Assembly: GCA_963667515.2 (NCBI GenBank)
Contig: CAXXXY010000011.1
Coordinates: 186,001-250,000 of the forward strand
DNA from: VYDC01 sp963667515
GTDB taxonomy: Bacteria > Chloroflexota > Dehalococcoidia > UBA2979
Direction of reading: 5' to 3'
Length of the DNA: 64,000 nt
Part shown: positions 45,075 to 54,413 of the stretch, one piece after another
Position numbering within the stretch: the stretch's first letter is position 1
Layout: each line of letters begins with the position of its first letter
Notes under the pieces: model-generated
Databases searched by the model: none
The model's input: only the letters and a program-made list of their open reading frames with translations
Told to the model about the DNA's origin: nothing
Translations under genes and position numbers: made by a program

Positions 45075-46352
45075 TCAGTAGACGGTGGCCGTGCGCGCCT
45101 CCTCGACGGACTCGGGCTGGGAGAGCGTGGTCGTGTCGCCGAGGTCGCCTTCGTCGCCGCGGGCGATGCGGCGCAGGATGCGGCGCATCACCTTCCCCGA
45201 GTGCGTCTTGGGCAGCGCGGCCACGAAGCGGATCGCCGAGGGGACAGCGACGCGGCCGAGGCGACTGGCCACCTCCTCGCGCAGGGCGGCGGCGAGCTCC
45301 GCGCCGGCCTCGGCGCCCGGCGCGGGCCGCACGAAGGCGCAAACCAGCGCGCCGCGCACGGGATCGGGCGCGGCGACCACGGCGGACTCCGTGCAGCCGG
45401 CGTGCGCGGTGAGCGCGCCCTCGATCTCTGCGGCGCCCAGGCGGTGGCCGGCGACCTTGATCACATCGTCCATGCGGCCGCCGATCCAGAAGTAGCCGTC
45501 CTCGTCGCGCTGCACCGCGTCCTCCGTGCGGAAGTAACCGGGGAACGGCCGCAGGTAGTGCTCCAGAAAGCGCTCGTGGTCGCCGTAGAGCGTGCGCATC
45601 TGGCCGGGCCACGAGGCCGCGATCGCCAGCTCGCCCTCGGCGGAGCCCTCGGCCGCGCCGAGGGCGAGCACCGCCGGCTCGACGCCCGGCAGCGGCAGTG
45701 ACGTCGAGCCCGGCTTCATCGGCGTCGCGCCGGGCAGGCCGGAGAGCAGCATGCCGCCCGTCTCCGTCTGCCACCAGGTATCGATGATCGAGCAGCGGCC
45801 CTCGCCCACCACGTCGAAGTACCAGCGCCACGTCGGCGGGTCGATCGGCTCGCCGACGCTGCCCAGCACGCGCAGCGAGGAGCGGTCGTGGCGGCGCACC
45901 CACTCGTCGCCCTCGCACGCGATCTGCCGCAGCGCCGTGGGCGCCGTCTAGAGCTGCGTCACGCCCAGCCGCTCCACCATCTCCGAGTAGCGGCCGGGGT
46001 CGGGGTAGGCGGGCGTCGACTCGAAGAGGACGGTCGTCGCGCCGTTGGCGAGCGGCCCGTAGACCACGTAGCTGTGCCCCCGTGACCCAGCCGATGTCGG
46101 CGAGGCAGGCGTAGACGTCGCCCTCGCGCAGGTCGAAGACGAGCCGCGCGGTGCTGGCCACGTAGAGCAGGTAGCCGGCCTGCGTGTGCAGCGCCCCGTT
46201 CGGGTTCCCGGTCGATCCCGAGGTGTAGAGGATGAACAGCGGGTCTTCGGCATCCATGACCTCGGGCACGTCGGAGGCGGCCGCGGGCGGCTCGTCGTGC
46301 CACCAGCGGTCGCGGCCGGGCTGCATCGGCGCGTCGGCGCCCGTGCGCGAAG
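45075..46352 (-). pseudogene. acs: Acetyl-CoA synthetase, 5' end lost, one frameshift and an in-frame TAG
   Basis: The readable part matches acetyl-CoA synthetase from about residue 230 on: TGADAPMQPGRDRWWHDE, LFILYTSGSTGNPNGALH (AMP motif), IIDTWWQTETGGML, GYFRTEDAVQRDEDGYFWIG, GRMDDVIKVAGHRLG and LPKTHSGKVMRRILRRIA (Lys acetylation motif). A frameshift lies near 46080. At 45948-45950 an in-frame TAG replaces the Tyr of TQLYTAPTAL. The first third of the protein is absent and is replaced at about 46352 by a methyltransferase fragment on the opposite strand. It cannot be functional. Confidence 0.85.
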
Positions 46353-46836
46353 CCGGGCGGCGACGCGATCGAGGTGACGATCGGCGACTTCGCCAAGCTC
46401 CCCGTGTCGAGCGCCTACCCGCTGATCTACGTCCCGTTCAACACCATCTTCGCGCTGCCCTCGCAGCAGGCGCAGCTGCGCTGCTTCGAGCGCGTGGGCG
46501 AGCAGCTCACACCGGGCGGTCGCTTCGTGGTGGAAGCGTTCGTCCCCGACCTCGGTCGCTTCACGCGCGGGCAGAGCCTCCAGGTGCGCGGCCTCACGGA
46601 CGAGGCGCTGGTGCTCGAGGCCGCGCAGCACGACCCGGTGACGCAGCGCGTTCGCGCGCAGCACGCGCGGCTGACGGAGGCCGGGGTGCAGCTCTACCCA
46701 TCGAGCTGCGCTACGCGTGGCCCTCCGAGCTCGACCTGATGGCGCGGATCGCGGGGCTCGCGTTGGAGGCGCGCTTCGGGGGCTGGCGCCGCGAGCCCTT
46801 CAACGCGGCGAGCACGTCTACCGCCGCCCGCCCTAG
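46353..46836 (+). pseudogene. Class I SAM-methyltransferase, 3' fragment with frameshifts
   Basis: This fragment encodes the end of a Rossmann methyltransferase: GGDAIEVTIGDFA, YPLIYVPFNTIFALPSQ, LTPGGRFVVEAFVPDLGRFT, then, after a frameshift near 46700, IELRYAWPSELDLMARIAGL and GWRREPF, with a further slip before HVYRRPP and TAG at 46834-46836. The SAM-binding N-terminal part with the GxGxG motif is missing. The order and motifs match a widespread bacterial methyltransferase family of unknown target. It joins the acs fragment head-to-head. Confidence 0.75.
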
Positions 46837-46883
46837 CAGCGGACGCGGTCCCTCCCCGCGTCGCCGAGCCCGCAGCGGCCCGA

Positions 46884-46889
46884 TACACT
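46884..46889 (+). promoter_or_regulatory. -10-like hexamer TACACT for the histidine kinase operon
   Basis: TACACT, 47 bases before the ATG at 46937; no clear -35. Confidence 0.45.
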
Positions 46890-46936
46890 CGTGGCGGCGG
46901 CGGCGGCCCGCCGCGGGTGCCGCCGAGGAGCATGTG

Positions 46937-49204
46937 ATGGCGAGAGCCCCGTCCCAGGGCAGTGCCGCGGGCGGCCCGGGAGCGCCACGCCCGGGAGGCG
47001 AGGATCGGCCGAGCATGGACGCGCGTGCCCGCGACGAGCTGGAGCGCGCGGAGGCGGCGGCCGGAGTCGGCAGCTGGGCGCTCGACCCCGTGAGCAGCGA
47101 TCTGCACTGGTCGCCAGGGATGTACGCGCTGCTGGGCCTGAGCGAGGCCGATCGGCCCTCGCTGGAGCGCTTCTTCGACACCGTGCACCCGGACGACCGC
47201 GGGTGGCTCGAGCAGCGGGTCCGCGCTTCCCGGGCGAGCGGGGTGCCGCTCTCTCAGCACCTCTTCCGGCTATTGCGCGCGGACGGCGAGGTCCGCGTCG
47301 TCCGCGCGGAGCACGCCTTCGGCTCGCCCGCGTCCGCGGCGCAGAGCGTCGAGGGCGGCGCCGAGTGGGTCAGCGGCACGGTGGTCGACCTGACCGAGCA
47401 CGTGGCGCAGGAGCGCGCCCTGCGCGCGAGCGAGGAGGCGCTGGCGCGGGCGGAGCGCCTCTCGCTGACTGGCACGTGGTCGTGGCACCGGGGCGGGCGC
47501 GGCCTGCTGTGGTCCGACCAGCTCTACCGGCTGCTGGGGCTGGAGCCGGGCGCGATCGAGCCGAGCATCGATGCCTTCCGGCTCTTCGTGCACCCGGACG
47601 ATCGCGAGCGATGGGAGGAGCGGACGGCGGTCGAGCGCGGCGCCGATGGCCGCATCGGCGAGCCCTTCTCCTTCCGCGTCGTTCGCACCGACGGCGAGAC
47701 CCGCGAGCTGCGGGCGATGTCCTCCGACGTCCGCGACGACGCCGATGGAGTCGTGAGCTCGGTCGGCGTGCTGCAGGACGTCAGCGCGCTCGTGGCATCC
47801 GAGCGCGCGCTGAGCGCCAGCGAGGCCCATCTGCGAGCCGCACAGAGCTTCGCCCACTTCGGTAGCTACGAAGTCGACCTCGAGAGCGGCGAGCGCCGCT
47901 GGTCGGACGAGATGTACCGCATCTTCGAGTTCGACCCGGCGAACGGCCCACCGCCGCTCGCCGAGCTGGAAGCGCGCATCCAGCCGGGGGACCACGACAC
48001 ACACCGGGTCTGGAGCCGCGCCGTATGGGACGCCGCGCCCCGGCGCTACGTGGAGAGCTACCGGTTGGAGCTCCCCAGCGGCGTCCAGCGGACGGTGCGC
48101 TCCGAGTACGTGCGGACAGCCGATGACGAGTCGCGGGAGGCCGTCTTCGGCGTGATCCAGGACGTGACCGGCGAGGCCGAGGCGCAGCGAGCGCTACGCG
48201 AGAGCGAGGAGAAGTACCGCCGCATCTTCGAGAGCGCGCACGTCGGGCTCAACCGCTCGCGGCTGGACGACGGGCTGCTGCTGGAGGCGAACGACCACTT
48301 CGCGCACATGCTGGGCTACGAGAGTGCCGCAGATCTGCTGGCGACGGACTGGCGCGGTACCGCACACACGATCGGCGAAGGCGACCGCGAGCGCTTCGTG
48401 GAGGTGCTGCGCGAGCGCGGCCACATCGACAGTTGGCAGGGGCGGCTGCGGCGACGCGACGGCTCCGTGCTGTGGGCGCGCTTCTCCTCGCGGCTCGAGC
48501 CCGACGGCGTCGCCATCGACTCGGTCGTCGAGGACGTGACGCAGGCGCGCTCCGTGGGGCGGCGCATGCTCGACGCGCAGGAGGGCGAGCGACGCCGGGT
48601 CGCCGCCGAGATCCACGATGGGCCCACGCAGCGCCTCGCAGCCGCCCAGATGCTGCTCGAGGCGCACCTCGCCGACGAGCGCGTCCGGCAGGCGCCGGTG
48701 GACGAGAAGCTGGAGCGCGTGGCCGGGCACCTGGAGAGCGCGCTGCGCGAGCTGCGGCGCGTGATGGCGGGGCTGCGGCCCTCGATCCTGGACGACTTCG
48801 GGCTGCCGGAGGCGGTGCGCAGCGTCGCGAGCGCCGCAGCCGCCGACACGCCCCGGCTGGTCGAGACGACTATCGACGTCGGGCCGGTGAAGCTCTCCGA
48901 GACGGCCGAGATCGTCATGTTCCGCGTGGCGCAGGAGGCCATCACCAACGCCATCAAGCACTCGGGCACGGCGCGGCTGGAGGTGCGGCTCGGCCACAGC
49001 CGCTCGCTCGTGGAGCTCACGGTGCGCGACGAGGGCTGCGGCTTCACCGTCGGCGAGCTCGGGGACGACGACGGGCGGCTGGGGCTGCTGGGCATGCGCG
49101 AGCGAGCGGCCCTCGTGAGCGGGCGGCTCAGCGTCAGCTCGGCGCCGGGCGAGGGCACCACCGTCTCGCTGCTGGTGCCGCGGGACGAGGGAGGGTCCGG
49201 GTGA
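46937..49204 (+). CDS. PAS-domain histidine kinase (NarX/DegS-type)
   Basis: This 755-residue kinase has four PAS domains at about 40-150, 155-275, 285-400 and 405-525, each with a WS-or-WSD and FxxxVHPDDR motif. Then comes HisKA_3 with phosphoacceptor His560 in AAEIHDGPTQRLAAA, and HATPase_c near 640-750 (NAIKHSGTARLEV, DEGCGFTVGEL, LGLLGMRERA). No membrane segment is present, so it should be cytosolic and sense redox, gas or ligand through PAS. GAGGAG precedes the ATG at 46937. The response-regulator gene follows with a 4-base overlap (GTGA). Confidence 0.93.
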   Translation: MARAPSQGSAAGGPGAPRPGGEDRPSMDARARDELERAEAAAGVGSWALDPVSSDLHWSPGMYALLGLSEADRPSLERFFDTVHPDDRGWLEQRVRASRASGVPLSQHLFRLLRADGEVRVVRAEHAFGSPASAAQSVEGGAEWVSGTVVDLTEHVAQERALRASEEALARAERLSLTGTWSWHRGGRGLLWSDQLYRLLGLEPGAIEPSIDAFRLFVHPDDRERWEERTAVERGADGRIGEPFSFRVVRTDGETRELRAMSSDVRDDADGVVSSVGVLQDVSALVASERALSASEAHLRAAQSFAHFGSYEVDLESGERRWSDEMYRIFEFDPANGPPPLAELEARIQPGDHDTHRVWSRAVWDAAPRRYVESYRLELPSGVQRTVRSEYVRTADDESREAVFGVIQDVTGEAEAQRALRESEEKYRRIFESAHVGLNRSRLDDGLLLEANDHFAHMLGYESAADLLATDWRGTAHTIGEGDRERFVEVLRERGHIDSWQGRLRRRDGSVLWARFSSRLEPDGVAIDSVVEDVTQARSVGRRMLDAQEGERRRVAAEIHDGPTQRLAAAQMLLEAHLADERVRQAPVDEKLERVAGHLESALRELRRVMAGLRPSILDDFGLPEAVRSVASAAAADTPRLVETTIDVGPVKLSETAEIVMFRVAQEAITNAIKHSGTARLEVRLGHSRSLVELTVRDEGCGFTVGELGDDDGRLGLLGMRERAALVSGRLSVSSAPGEGTTVSLLVPRDEGGSG

Positions 49205-50013
49205 GCCCGGCCGCGCGCCGGCGAGCGCCGGAGCGCGCGGCGCCCCCGCCGAGCGAGCGACGCGACGGCGGCGCGCGGGCGATCGGCGTGCTGGTCGCCG
49301 ACGACCACGCAATCGTTCGGGAGGGCATCCGCGCCCTGCTCGCAGCGCCCGGCATCGAGGTGGTCGGCGAGGCGACCAGCGGGGGCGACGCGCTCCGCCT
49401 CGCGCGCGACCTCCGCCCGGACGTGCTGCTCACGGACGTGCGCATGCCGGGCATGGACGGGCTCCAGGCCTCTGCCGCGCTGCGCCGCGAGCTCCCCGAG
49501 ACCGCGGTCGTGATCCTCACGAACTACGACGACGAGGGCTACCTCGCGAGCGCCCTCGACAGCGGCGTAGCGGGCTTCGTGCTGAAGGGCTCCTCGCGCG
49601 AGCTGATCCTCAGCAGCATCCGCTCCGCCGTCGAGGGCGCCTCCGTGATCGACGCGGAGCTGCTGCGCGGCGTGCTGGCGGGCGACGGGGCACGCTCGCG
49701 GCGCCTCGCCGAGCTCACGGAGCGCGAGCGGGAGGTGCTGGCGCTGGTCGTCGAGGGCCGCTCCAACCCGGAGATCGCCGAGCGGCTGGGCTTCAGCGTC
49801 GGGACCATCAAGCTGGTGGTGCACCAGCTGACGGGGAAGCTCGGGGTGCGCGACCGCGTCGCGGCGGCCGTGCTCGCGGCGCGCTCGGGACTCGTGGGGC
49901 CGGGTGAGCAGGCGGGGCCCGGCGAGCCAGGGCGGCCGGGGGAGCCGGAGCCAGGGGCGCCCGAGGTCGACGCCGCGGCGGCGGACGAGGCCGGGCCCGT
50001 CGCCGCGGGCTAG
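49201..50013 (+). CDS. NarL/LuxR-type response regulator
   Basis: This 270-residue regulator has a receiver domain with the acidic pair in VLVADDHAIVREG, phosphoacceptor Asp79 in LLTDVRMPGMDG and Lys in FVLKGSSRELI, then a LuxR-type HTH with LTEREREVLALVVEGRSNPEIAERL and VHQLTGKLGVRDR. The GTG at 49201 overlaps the kinase stop, so the two are translationally coupled. The last 45 residues are Gly/Pro/Glu rich and unusual. The cognate sensor is the upstream PAS kinase; target genes cannot be inferred. Confidence 0.93.
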   Translation: MSPAARRRAPERAAPPPSERRDGGARAIGVLVADDHAIVREGIRALLAAPGIEVVGEATSGGDALRLARDLRPDVLLTDVRMPGMDGLQASAALRRELPETAVVILTNYDDEGYLASALDSGVAGFVLKGSSRELILSSIRSAVEGASVIDAELLRGVLAGDGARSRRLAELTEREREVLALVVEGRSNPEIAERLGFSVGTIKLVVHQLTGKLGVRDRVAAAVLAARSGLVGPGEQAGPGEPGRPGEPEPGAPEVDAAAADEAGPVAAG

Positions 50014-50024
50014 ACCGCGGCTAG

Positions 50025-51076
50025 CTGTACTACCCAGGAAGGTTGTTCACAGGCGGGAGGCGGGGACGGCCCCGCCGACGCCGCCGTGCGGTCGGCGGTG
50101 ATTGTAGCGGTAGAGCCAGCGTGGGAGCTGGCGCAGCCGCTCGGCGTTGGAGCGGTAGGGGCGGGCGTAGGCCCACTCGTTCTGCAGGATCTGGATGAAA
50201 CGCTCGGCTTTGCCGTTCGTCTGCGGGCGGTAGGGCCGCGTGTGCGACAGCCGCACGTCTGCGGCAGCGGCGGCGCCGTGGAAGCTGCGGGCGACGGTGT
50301 AGGCCTTCGCGTTGTCGGTCAGGACCCGGCGCACGCGCACGCCACGCCGGCGGAAGGCCGCGAGCGCCTGCTCGAGGAAGGCGGCGCAGCTCGCGCCACG
50401 CTCGTCGGGCAGGACGGAGACGTAGGCGTAACGGCTGTGGTCGTCGACGGCGACGTGTAGGTACTCCAGCCCCAGCGAACGCCGCGAATGCGGCCCGGAG
50501 CGCGTCTCGGCGAAGCCAGGCGCCATTCGCTTGCCGCCGCCCTCGGGGACGCGCCCGAGCTTCTTCACGTCGAGATGCAGCAGGTCGCCGGGGGCGTCGT
50601 GCTCGTAGCGGACCGGCTCCCGGGTGACGCGGTGCAGGCGGTCGAGCCGGTTGAGGCCGCGGCGCCGCAGCACGGCGTAGACCGTGGAGCGGGCGACCCC
50701 GAGCGCCCACTGGATGCGATGCGGCCCGAATCCCTGCGTGCGTCGCACGGCGCAGATGCGTCGCTCCAGCTCGGGCGGCGTGCGCCGGGGATGCGCGCGC
50801 GGGGCGGAGCTGCGGTCCTCGAGCCCTGCCGCTCCCTCCGCCCGGAAGCGCCCCAGCCACTTGGCAACGGTGTGGCGGGAGACGCGGAAGTGGCGAGCGA
50901 CCTCAGCCTGGGGCCAGCCGGCGTCCACTTCCCGCACGAGCTCGAGTCGGGTCAGCGGCGTCAGCCGCGCGTTACGATGGGCCATGAGGGTGTCCTCTCC
51001 TCGCTACTGCCGTGCTGTCACACACAGCAGCGGGCGAGGCCCCTCATCCTGTCAACAACCTACGTGGGAACTACAG
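50025..51076 (-). mobile_element. IS481-family insertion sequence, copy C (complete, 1,052 bp, inverted)
   Basis: Same element as copies B and D in the opposite orientation. CTAG flanks both ends (50021-50024 and 51077-51080). The end sequences match the other copies exactly. The right CTAG contains the stop of the minus-strand lipoprotein gene. It lies eight bases after the response-regulator gene. Copies C and D appear identical at the positions that separate them from B. Confidence 0.95.
50047..50985 (-). CDS. IS481-family transposase, copy C
   Basis: A 312-residue transposase, apparently identical to copy D: helix-turn-helix at about 27-45, then DDE residues Asp139, Asp224 and Glu261. 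No lesion is visible. It faces the response-regulator gene. Confidence 0.95.
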   Translation of the reverse strand: MAHRNARLTPLTRLELVREVDAGWPQAEVARHFRVSRHTVAKWLGRFRAEGAAGLEDRSSAPRAHPRRTPPELERRICAVRRTQGFGPHRIQWALGVARSTVYAVLRRRGLNRLDRLHRVTREPVRYEHDAPGDLLHLDVKKLGRVPEGGGKRMAPGFAETRSGPHSRRSLGLEYLHVAVDDHSRYAYVSVLPDERGASCAAFLEQALAAFRRRGVRVRRVLTDNAKAYTVARSFHGAAAAADVRLSHTRPYRPQTNGKAERFIQILQNEWAYARPYRSNAERLRQLPRWLYRYNHRRPHGGVGGAVPASRL

Positions 51077-52084
51077 CTAGCGGCTGGCCGCCGACGCCGT
51101 GCCCACGCCCTCGCCGTTCAGCGTCACCGCGCGTTCGCCCGCGGCCAGCTCCCCCAGCGGGATCGAGAGTTCGATCGGCTCCAGCACCTGGATGCACGAC
51201 GTCGCCGGGTCGCTGACCGACCAGAGCGTGACCGCGATCGTCGTCCCGTCGTCGTTCGCCTCCCAGCGCGGCTCGCTGCATGGCGTGGGGAGCTGCCCCC
51301 GGACCACGAGGCGCAGCCGGATCGGCAGGCTCTCGAGGACGAGCAGCTCCGCCGACTCGACGAAGACCGGACCGCGAGCACCGTCGTCCGCGCCGGCGCG
51401 CGGTCCCACGTCGAGCAGCAGCCCGTAGAGCGCGTCGCCCTGCGGGAAGGTGACGGCGAGCGAGACGAGGTAGCGGCCGGGCGCCGCGGGCGCCGCGGGC
51501 GTGCCAGCCTCGAGGTCGACCGCGAGCGTCTCGCCGGTCGTGCCCACGCCGGCGCTCCACGGCGTCCACGCCGCCCAGTCGTCGCCGCTCGCGACTGGCG
51601 CGTCGGGGCGCGGCCAGGCCGTCGCGCTCCGCGCCTCGACGGTGGCGGCGAGCAGCGGCCCGCCGAGGCCGAGCGAGCCGCCCGCCGCCACGGCCAGCGA
51701 GCCCGGCGCCGTGACGATGCCCACCGCGTCGGCGCAGAGGCCCGGCCCCGCGGGCGGCGTCCAGCAGTAGCTCCCCAGCCCCAGCGCGACGGTGGCCCCG
51801 CCCGCGCTCGCCGAGCCGCCGGGCGGTTCGCCCGCGCCGGTGGGGGTCGGCGTCGAACCGCCCACAGCGGTCGCGACCACGGGCGGCAGGCTCACGGGCG
51901 GAAGGCCGACGACGGACGGCAGCGGGGTCGGCGAGGGGTCGGCGGGCAGCTCGCTGCCCGGGCGGCTCGGCGTCGGATCGTCGGCCGCGCCGACGGCGGG
52001 CTCGCCGCCGCTCGAGCAGCCGAGAACGAACGCGGCGAGCAGCACCGCGGGGACGAGAGCGAGACGAAGCGGGTGTGCGGGCAT
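51077..52084 (-). CDS. Lipoprotein of unknown function with Cys-rich C-terminal region
   Basis: This 335-residue secreted lipoprotein has a signal peptide and lipobox (AFVLGCSSGG), then a 75-residue Pro/Ser/Thr/Asp linker. The remaining sequence is beta-rich: GSYCWTPPAGPGLCADAVG, LGGPLLAATVEARSATAWP and, at the end, PTPCSEPRWEANDDG with VSDPATSCIQVLEPI. Four Cys could form two disulfides. I do not recognise the domain. The TAG stop is in the CTAG used by IS copy C. The membrane protein at 52158 follows upstream on the same strand. Confidence 0.75.
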   Translation of the reverse strand: MPAHPLRLALVPAVLLAAFVLGCSSGGEPAVGAADDPTPSRPGSELPADPSPTPLPSVVGLPPVSLPPVVATAVGGSTPTPTGAGEPPGGSASAGGATVALGLGSYCWTPPAGPGLCADAVGIVTAPGSLAVAAGGSLGLGGPLLAATVEARSATAWPRPDAPVASGDDWAAWTPWSAGVGTTGETLAVDLEAGTPAAPAAPGRYLVSLAVTFPQGDALYGLLLDVGPRAGADDGARGPVFVESAELLVLESLPIRLRLVVRGQLPTPCSEPRWEANDDGTTIAVTLWSVSDPATSCIQVLEPIELSIPLGELAAGERAVTLNGEGVGTASAASR

Positions 52085-52157
52085 GGTGCGCCTCCGCGGA
52101 TGAGACGATCGCGGGCGAGGCCCGGTTCCCGCGAGGCGCTGCGAGCGTCGAACGAGG

Positions 52158-52913
52158 TTAGCGCGGCTCGGGCGCGCGCTCCCGCGGCATCGAGAGCAGC
52201 GCGTGGATGAACAGCGCGACGCCCAGCAGCTCCAGCCCCTCCTCCGCGAGCACGGCGGAGCTGCTGAGGATGCCCCTGCCGGCCAGCTCGCGGGCGAGGC
52301 CGCCCGCCATCTCGCCGCCGATGGCGCCGCCGACGTAGACGAGGCCCGCGAGCACGAACGCCGCGCGGGTGGTCACGGGCAGCCGTCGCAGGAACGGCCG
52401 GAATGCCAGCGCGGCGGGCACGAGCAGCGCGAGGGCCGGGATCACCCACGCGTGGCGGAAGGCGCCTCCCAGCTGGGGGTCGCCGATCAGCGGTGGGAGC
52501 AGCCGCGCGTGCAACATCACCGTCTCGTCGACGGCGAGGAAGGCGAAGCCGATCGCCAGCGCGACCCAGTAGCGGGCGTCGCGCGCCCCGTCGCTGGCCG
52601 CGTCGGCGCCGACGGGCGCGCACAGGCGGCGCGCTGCGACGCGCGCGAGCAGCAGGCTCGCGACGAGCAGCAGCATCGTGCCGTAGACCGTCGGGAGGTT
52701 GCGCTCGGTGCCCACGTCGACCGCGCGAGCGAGTTCGCCCCCCGGTCGGTCGCCGGTCGCCAGCTGAGCGAGGCCCAGCACGACGTTCGCCGCGATCAGC
52801 GCGAGAGCGCCGGCGAGCAGGAGCAGCGCGAGCGAGTGCGGCCGCCCGACTGCCGCCACCACGCTGCTGAGGCCGCGACCCGCAGGCAGGAGCGCGGCCG
52901 CGCGGAGCGTCAT
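52158..52913 (-). CDS. Multi-pass membrane protein with acidic-His motif
   Basis: This 251-residue protein has about seven predicted membrane helices (ALLLLAGALALIAANVVLGL, TMLLLVASLLLARVAA, VALAIGFAFLAVDETVML, VIPALALLVPAALAF and others). FAFLAVDETVMLHARLL matches FAIDDFLSIHERAG of the broken gene at 37832, indicating one family. An Asp/Glu and a His within one membrane segment suggest metal or proton handling, but this is speculative. I chose the ATG at 52913; a longer start is at 52943. Its neighbour is the unknown lipoprotein downstream. Confidence 0.65.
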   Translation of the reverse strand: MTLRAAALLPAGRGLSSVVAAVGRPHSLALLLLAGALALIAANVVLGLAQLATGDRPGGELARAVDVGTERNLPTVYGTMLLLVASLLLARVAARRLCAPVGADAASDGARDARYWVALAIGFAFLAVDETVMLHARLLPPLIGDPQLGGAFRHAWVIPALALLVPAALAFRPFLRRLPVTTRAAFVLAGLVYVGGAIGGEMAGGLARELAGRGILSSSAVLAEEGLELLGVALFIHALLSMPRERAPEPR

Positions 52914-53043
52914 CGCCCCGCCGCCGGCGGCACGTGTGGGCACCTCGTCGTCAGTGCGTGCATCGACGGATGGTCGGGCACGGCGGTGGCCGGGCGGTCG
53001 AACGCGCGTGACGCGCAGGTGACGGAGGCGCCGACGGCGCGAC

Positions 53044-54336
53044 CTAGTCGATGTCGCGCAGCTGGCGCTGCGTCAGCGTGACGCCGATCGCGAGCCCGAG
53101 CAGCACGACGCCGCCCCCGGTGAACAGCGCCTCGATCCCGACGAGCTGCGCGAGCAGGCCGGCGGGGACGCCGAGGGCGCCCGCGAGCCCGTTCGCGACG
53201 ATCAAGAGCCCCAGCACGCGGCCGCGCAGCTCGGGCGGCACCTCGGTCTGCGCGATCGCGGTGCCCGTGACGCGCACCGTCTGGAACGCCCCGCCGGCGA
53301 AGCCGCCGAGGATGAACGAGAGCACCACGACGCGGCTGAGGCTGAAGGCGAGCACCGAGCCGCCGAGGATCAGCGCCGAGATGAGCAGCAGCCACCCGCT
53401 GCGCTGCGGCCCGCGGCGGGCGGCCAGCCAGCTCATCGACAGCAGCCCGCCGCCGCCCCAGAAGAGCTGCATCACGCCCCAGCCCGTCGCGCCGAGCCCC
53501 AGGATGTCGTCGAGCCACGCGGCCATCAGCACGCCCATCACGGTGATGCCGATGCCGATCGCGCCCCACGTGGTGAAGACGGTCCAGCGCACCCCGGCGT
53601 GGCTGCCGAGGTAGTCGAGCCCGTCGCGCAGATTGCGCAGCACGGAGTCCCGCGCGGCGTCGGGGTCGGCGGCGACCCGGCCGATCGCGAGCGGCACGAC
53701 CGCCAGCAGCAGCCAGGCGTGCGTGCTCGCCGCGATCAGGTACGTCGTGCCGAAGCCCAGGTGGTCGATGGCGAGCCCGGTGAGCGGGCCCGAGATGAGC
53801 AGGCTCACCGACCACGCGAGCTGGAACAGCGTGACCGCGCGCGTCACGAGCGCAGGCGGCACCACCTCCGAGACGAGCGCCGTGCGCGTGGGCAGGTCCT
53901 GCGCGTTGATCAGCCCGCTCGCGGCGAAGAGCAGCATCATCACCGGCAGCCACGCCCCGTCGCCGGTGCTCGCGCCCGGCAGGTAGAGCAGCGCGCCGGT
54001 GCCGCCGACGAAGAGCAGCGCCGCCACGTGCGCGACCAGCAGCATCGTGCGCCGCGGGTAGCGATCGGCCAGCACCCCGCCGAAGAGCACGTAGCCCAGG
54101 AAGGCAGCGCCGCGCAGCGTGGCCAGCAGCCCCAGCAGCACCAGCCGCTGATCCTCGGGCGCCGTCACGTTGACGTACCACGCCTGCACGATGAAGAGCA
54201 TCGGGCCGCGGATCCCGCCGGCGAGCTGCGTCGCGCAGAGCAGCCGGAAGTCGCGGAAGGCGAGCGGCGCGAGGCGGCCCGTCGGGAGCGACGGAGCGCC
54301 CGGCGGCGGCGCCGCGGCCGCGGGGGGTGGTTGCAT
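53044..54336 (-). CDS. MFS transporter (EntS-like, MFS_3)
   Basis: This 430-residue protein has 12 predicted membrane helices and typical MFS motifs: LADRYPRRTMLLVAHVAALL (motif A), ATLRGAAFLGYVLFGG and ILGGFAGGAFQTVRVTGTAI. The family contains enterobactin exporter EntS and macrolide exporters, so drug or siderophore efflux is likely, although no substrate is known. The Pro/Ala-rich first 20 residues precede the first helix. The ATG at 54336 is about 80 bases from a 32-bp operator-like palindrome at 54414, implying control by a dimeric repressor. Confidence 0.88.
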   Translation of the reverse strand: MQPPPAAAAPPPGAPSLPTGRLAPLAFRDFRLLCATQLAGGIRGPMLFIVQAWYVNVTAPEDQRLVLLGLLATLRGAAFLGYVLFGGVLADRYPRRTMLLVAHVAALLFVGGTGALLYLPGASTGDGAWLPVMMLLFAASGLINAQDLPTRTALVSEVVPPALVTRAVTLFQLAWSVSLLISGPLTGLAIDHLGFGTTYLIAASTHAWLLLAVVPLAIGRVAADPDAARDSVLRNLRDGLDYLGSHAGVRWTVFTTWGAIGIGITVMGVLMAAWLDDILGLGATGWGVMQLFWGGGGLLSMSWLAARRGPQRSGWLLLISALILGGSVLAFSLSRVVVLSFILGGFAGGAFQTVRVTGTAIAQTEVPPELRGRVLGLLIVANGLAGALGVPAGLLAQLVGIEALFTGGGVVLLGLAIGVTLTQRQLRDID

Positions 54337-54413
54337 CGCGGCATCGTAGCGCCCCGCCGACACCGCGGCCGAGCACCGCGTGCCGCCGCCTCCTCGCCAC
54401 ACGAGTGGCCCGC

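Noticed and set aside
46937..50013. Linking the PAS kinase/regulator pair to a phage or defence function
   Set aside because: Domain content is that of an ordinary NarX/NarL-type two-component pair and the neighbours give no support.
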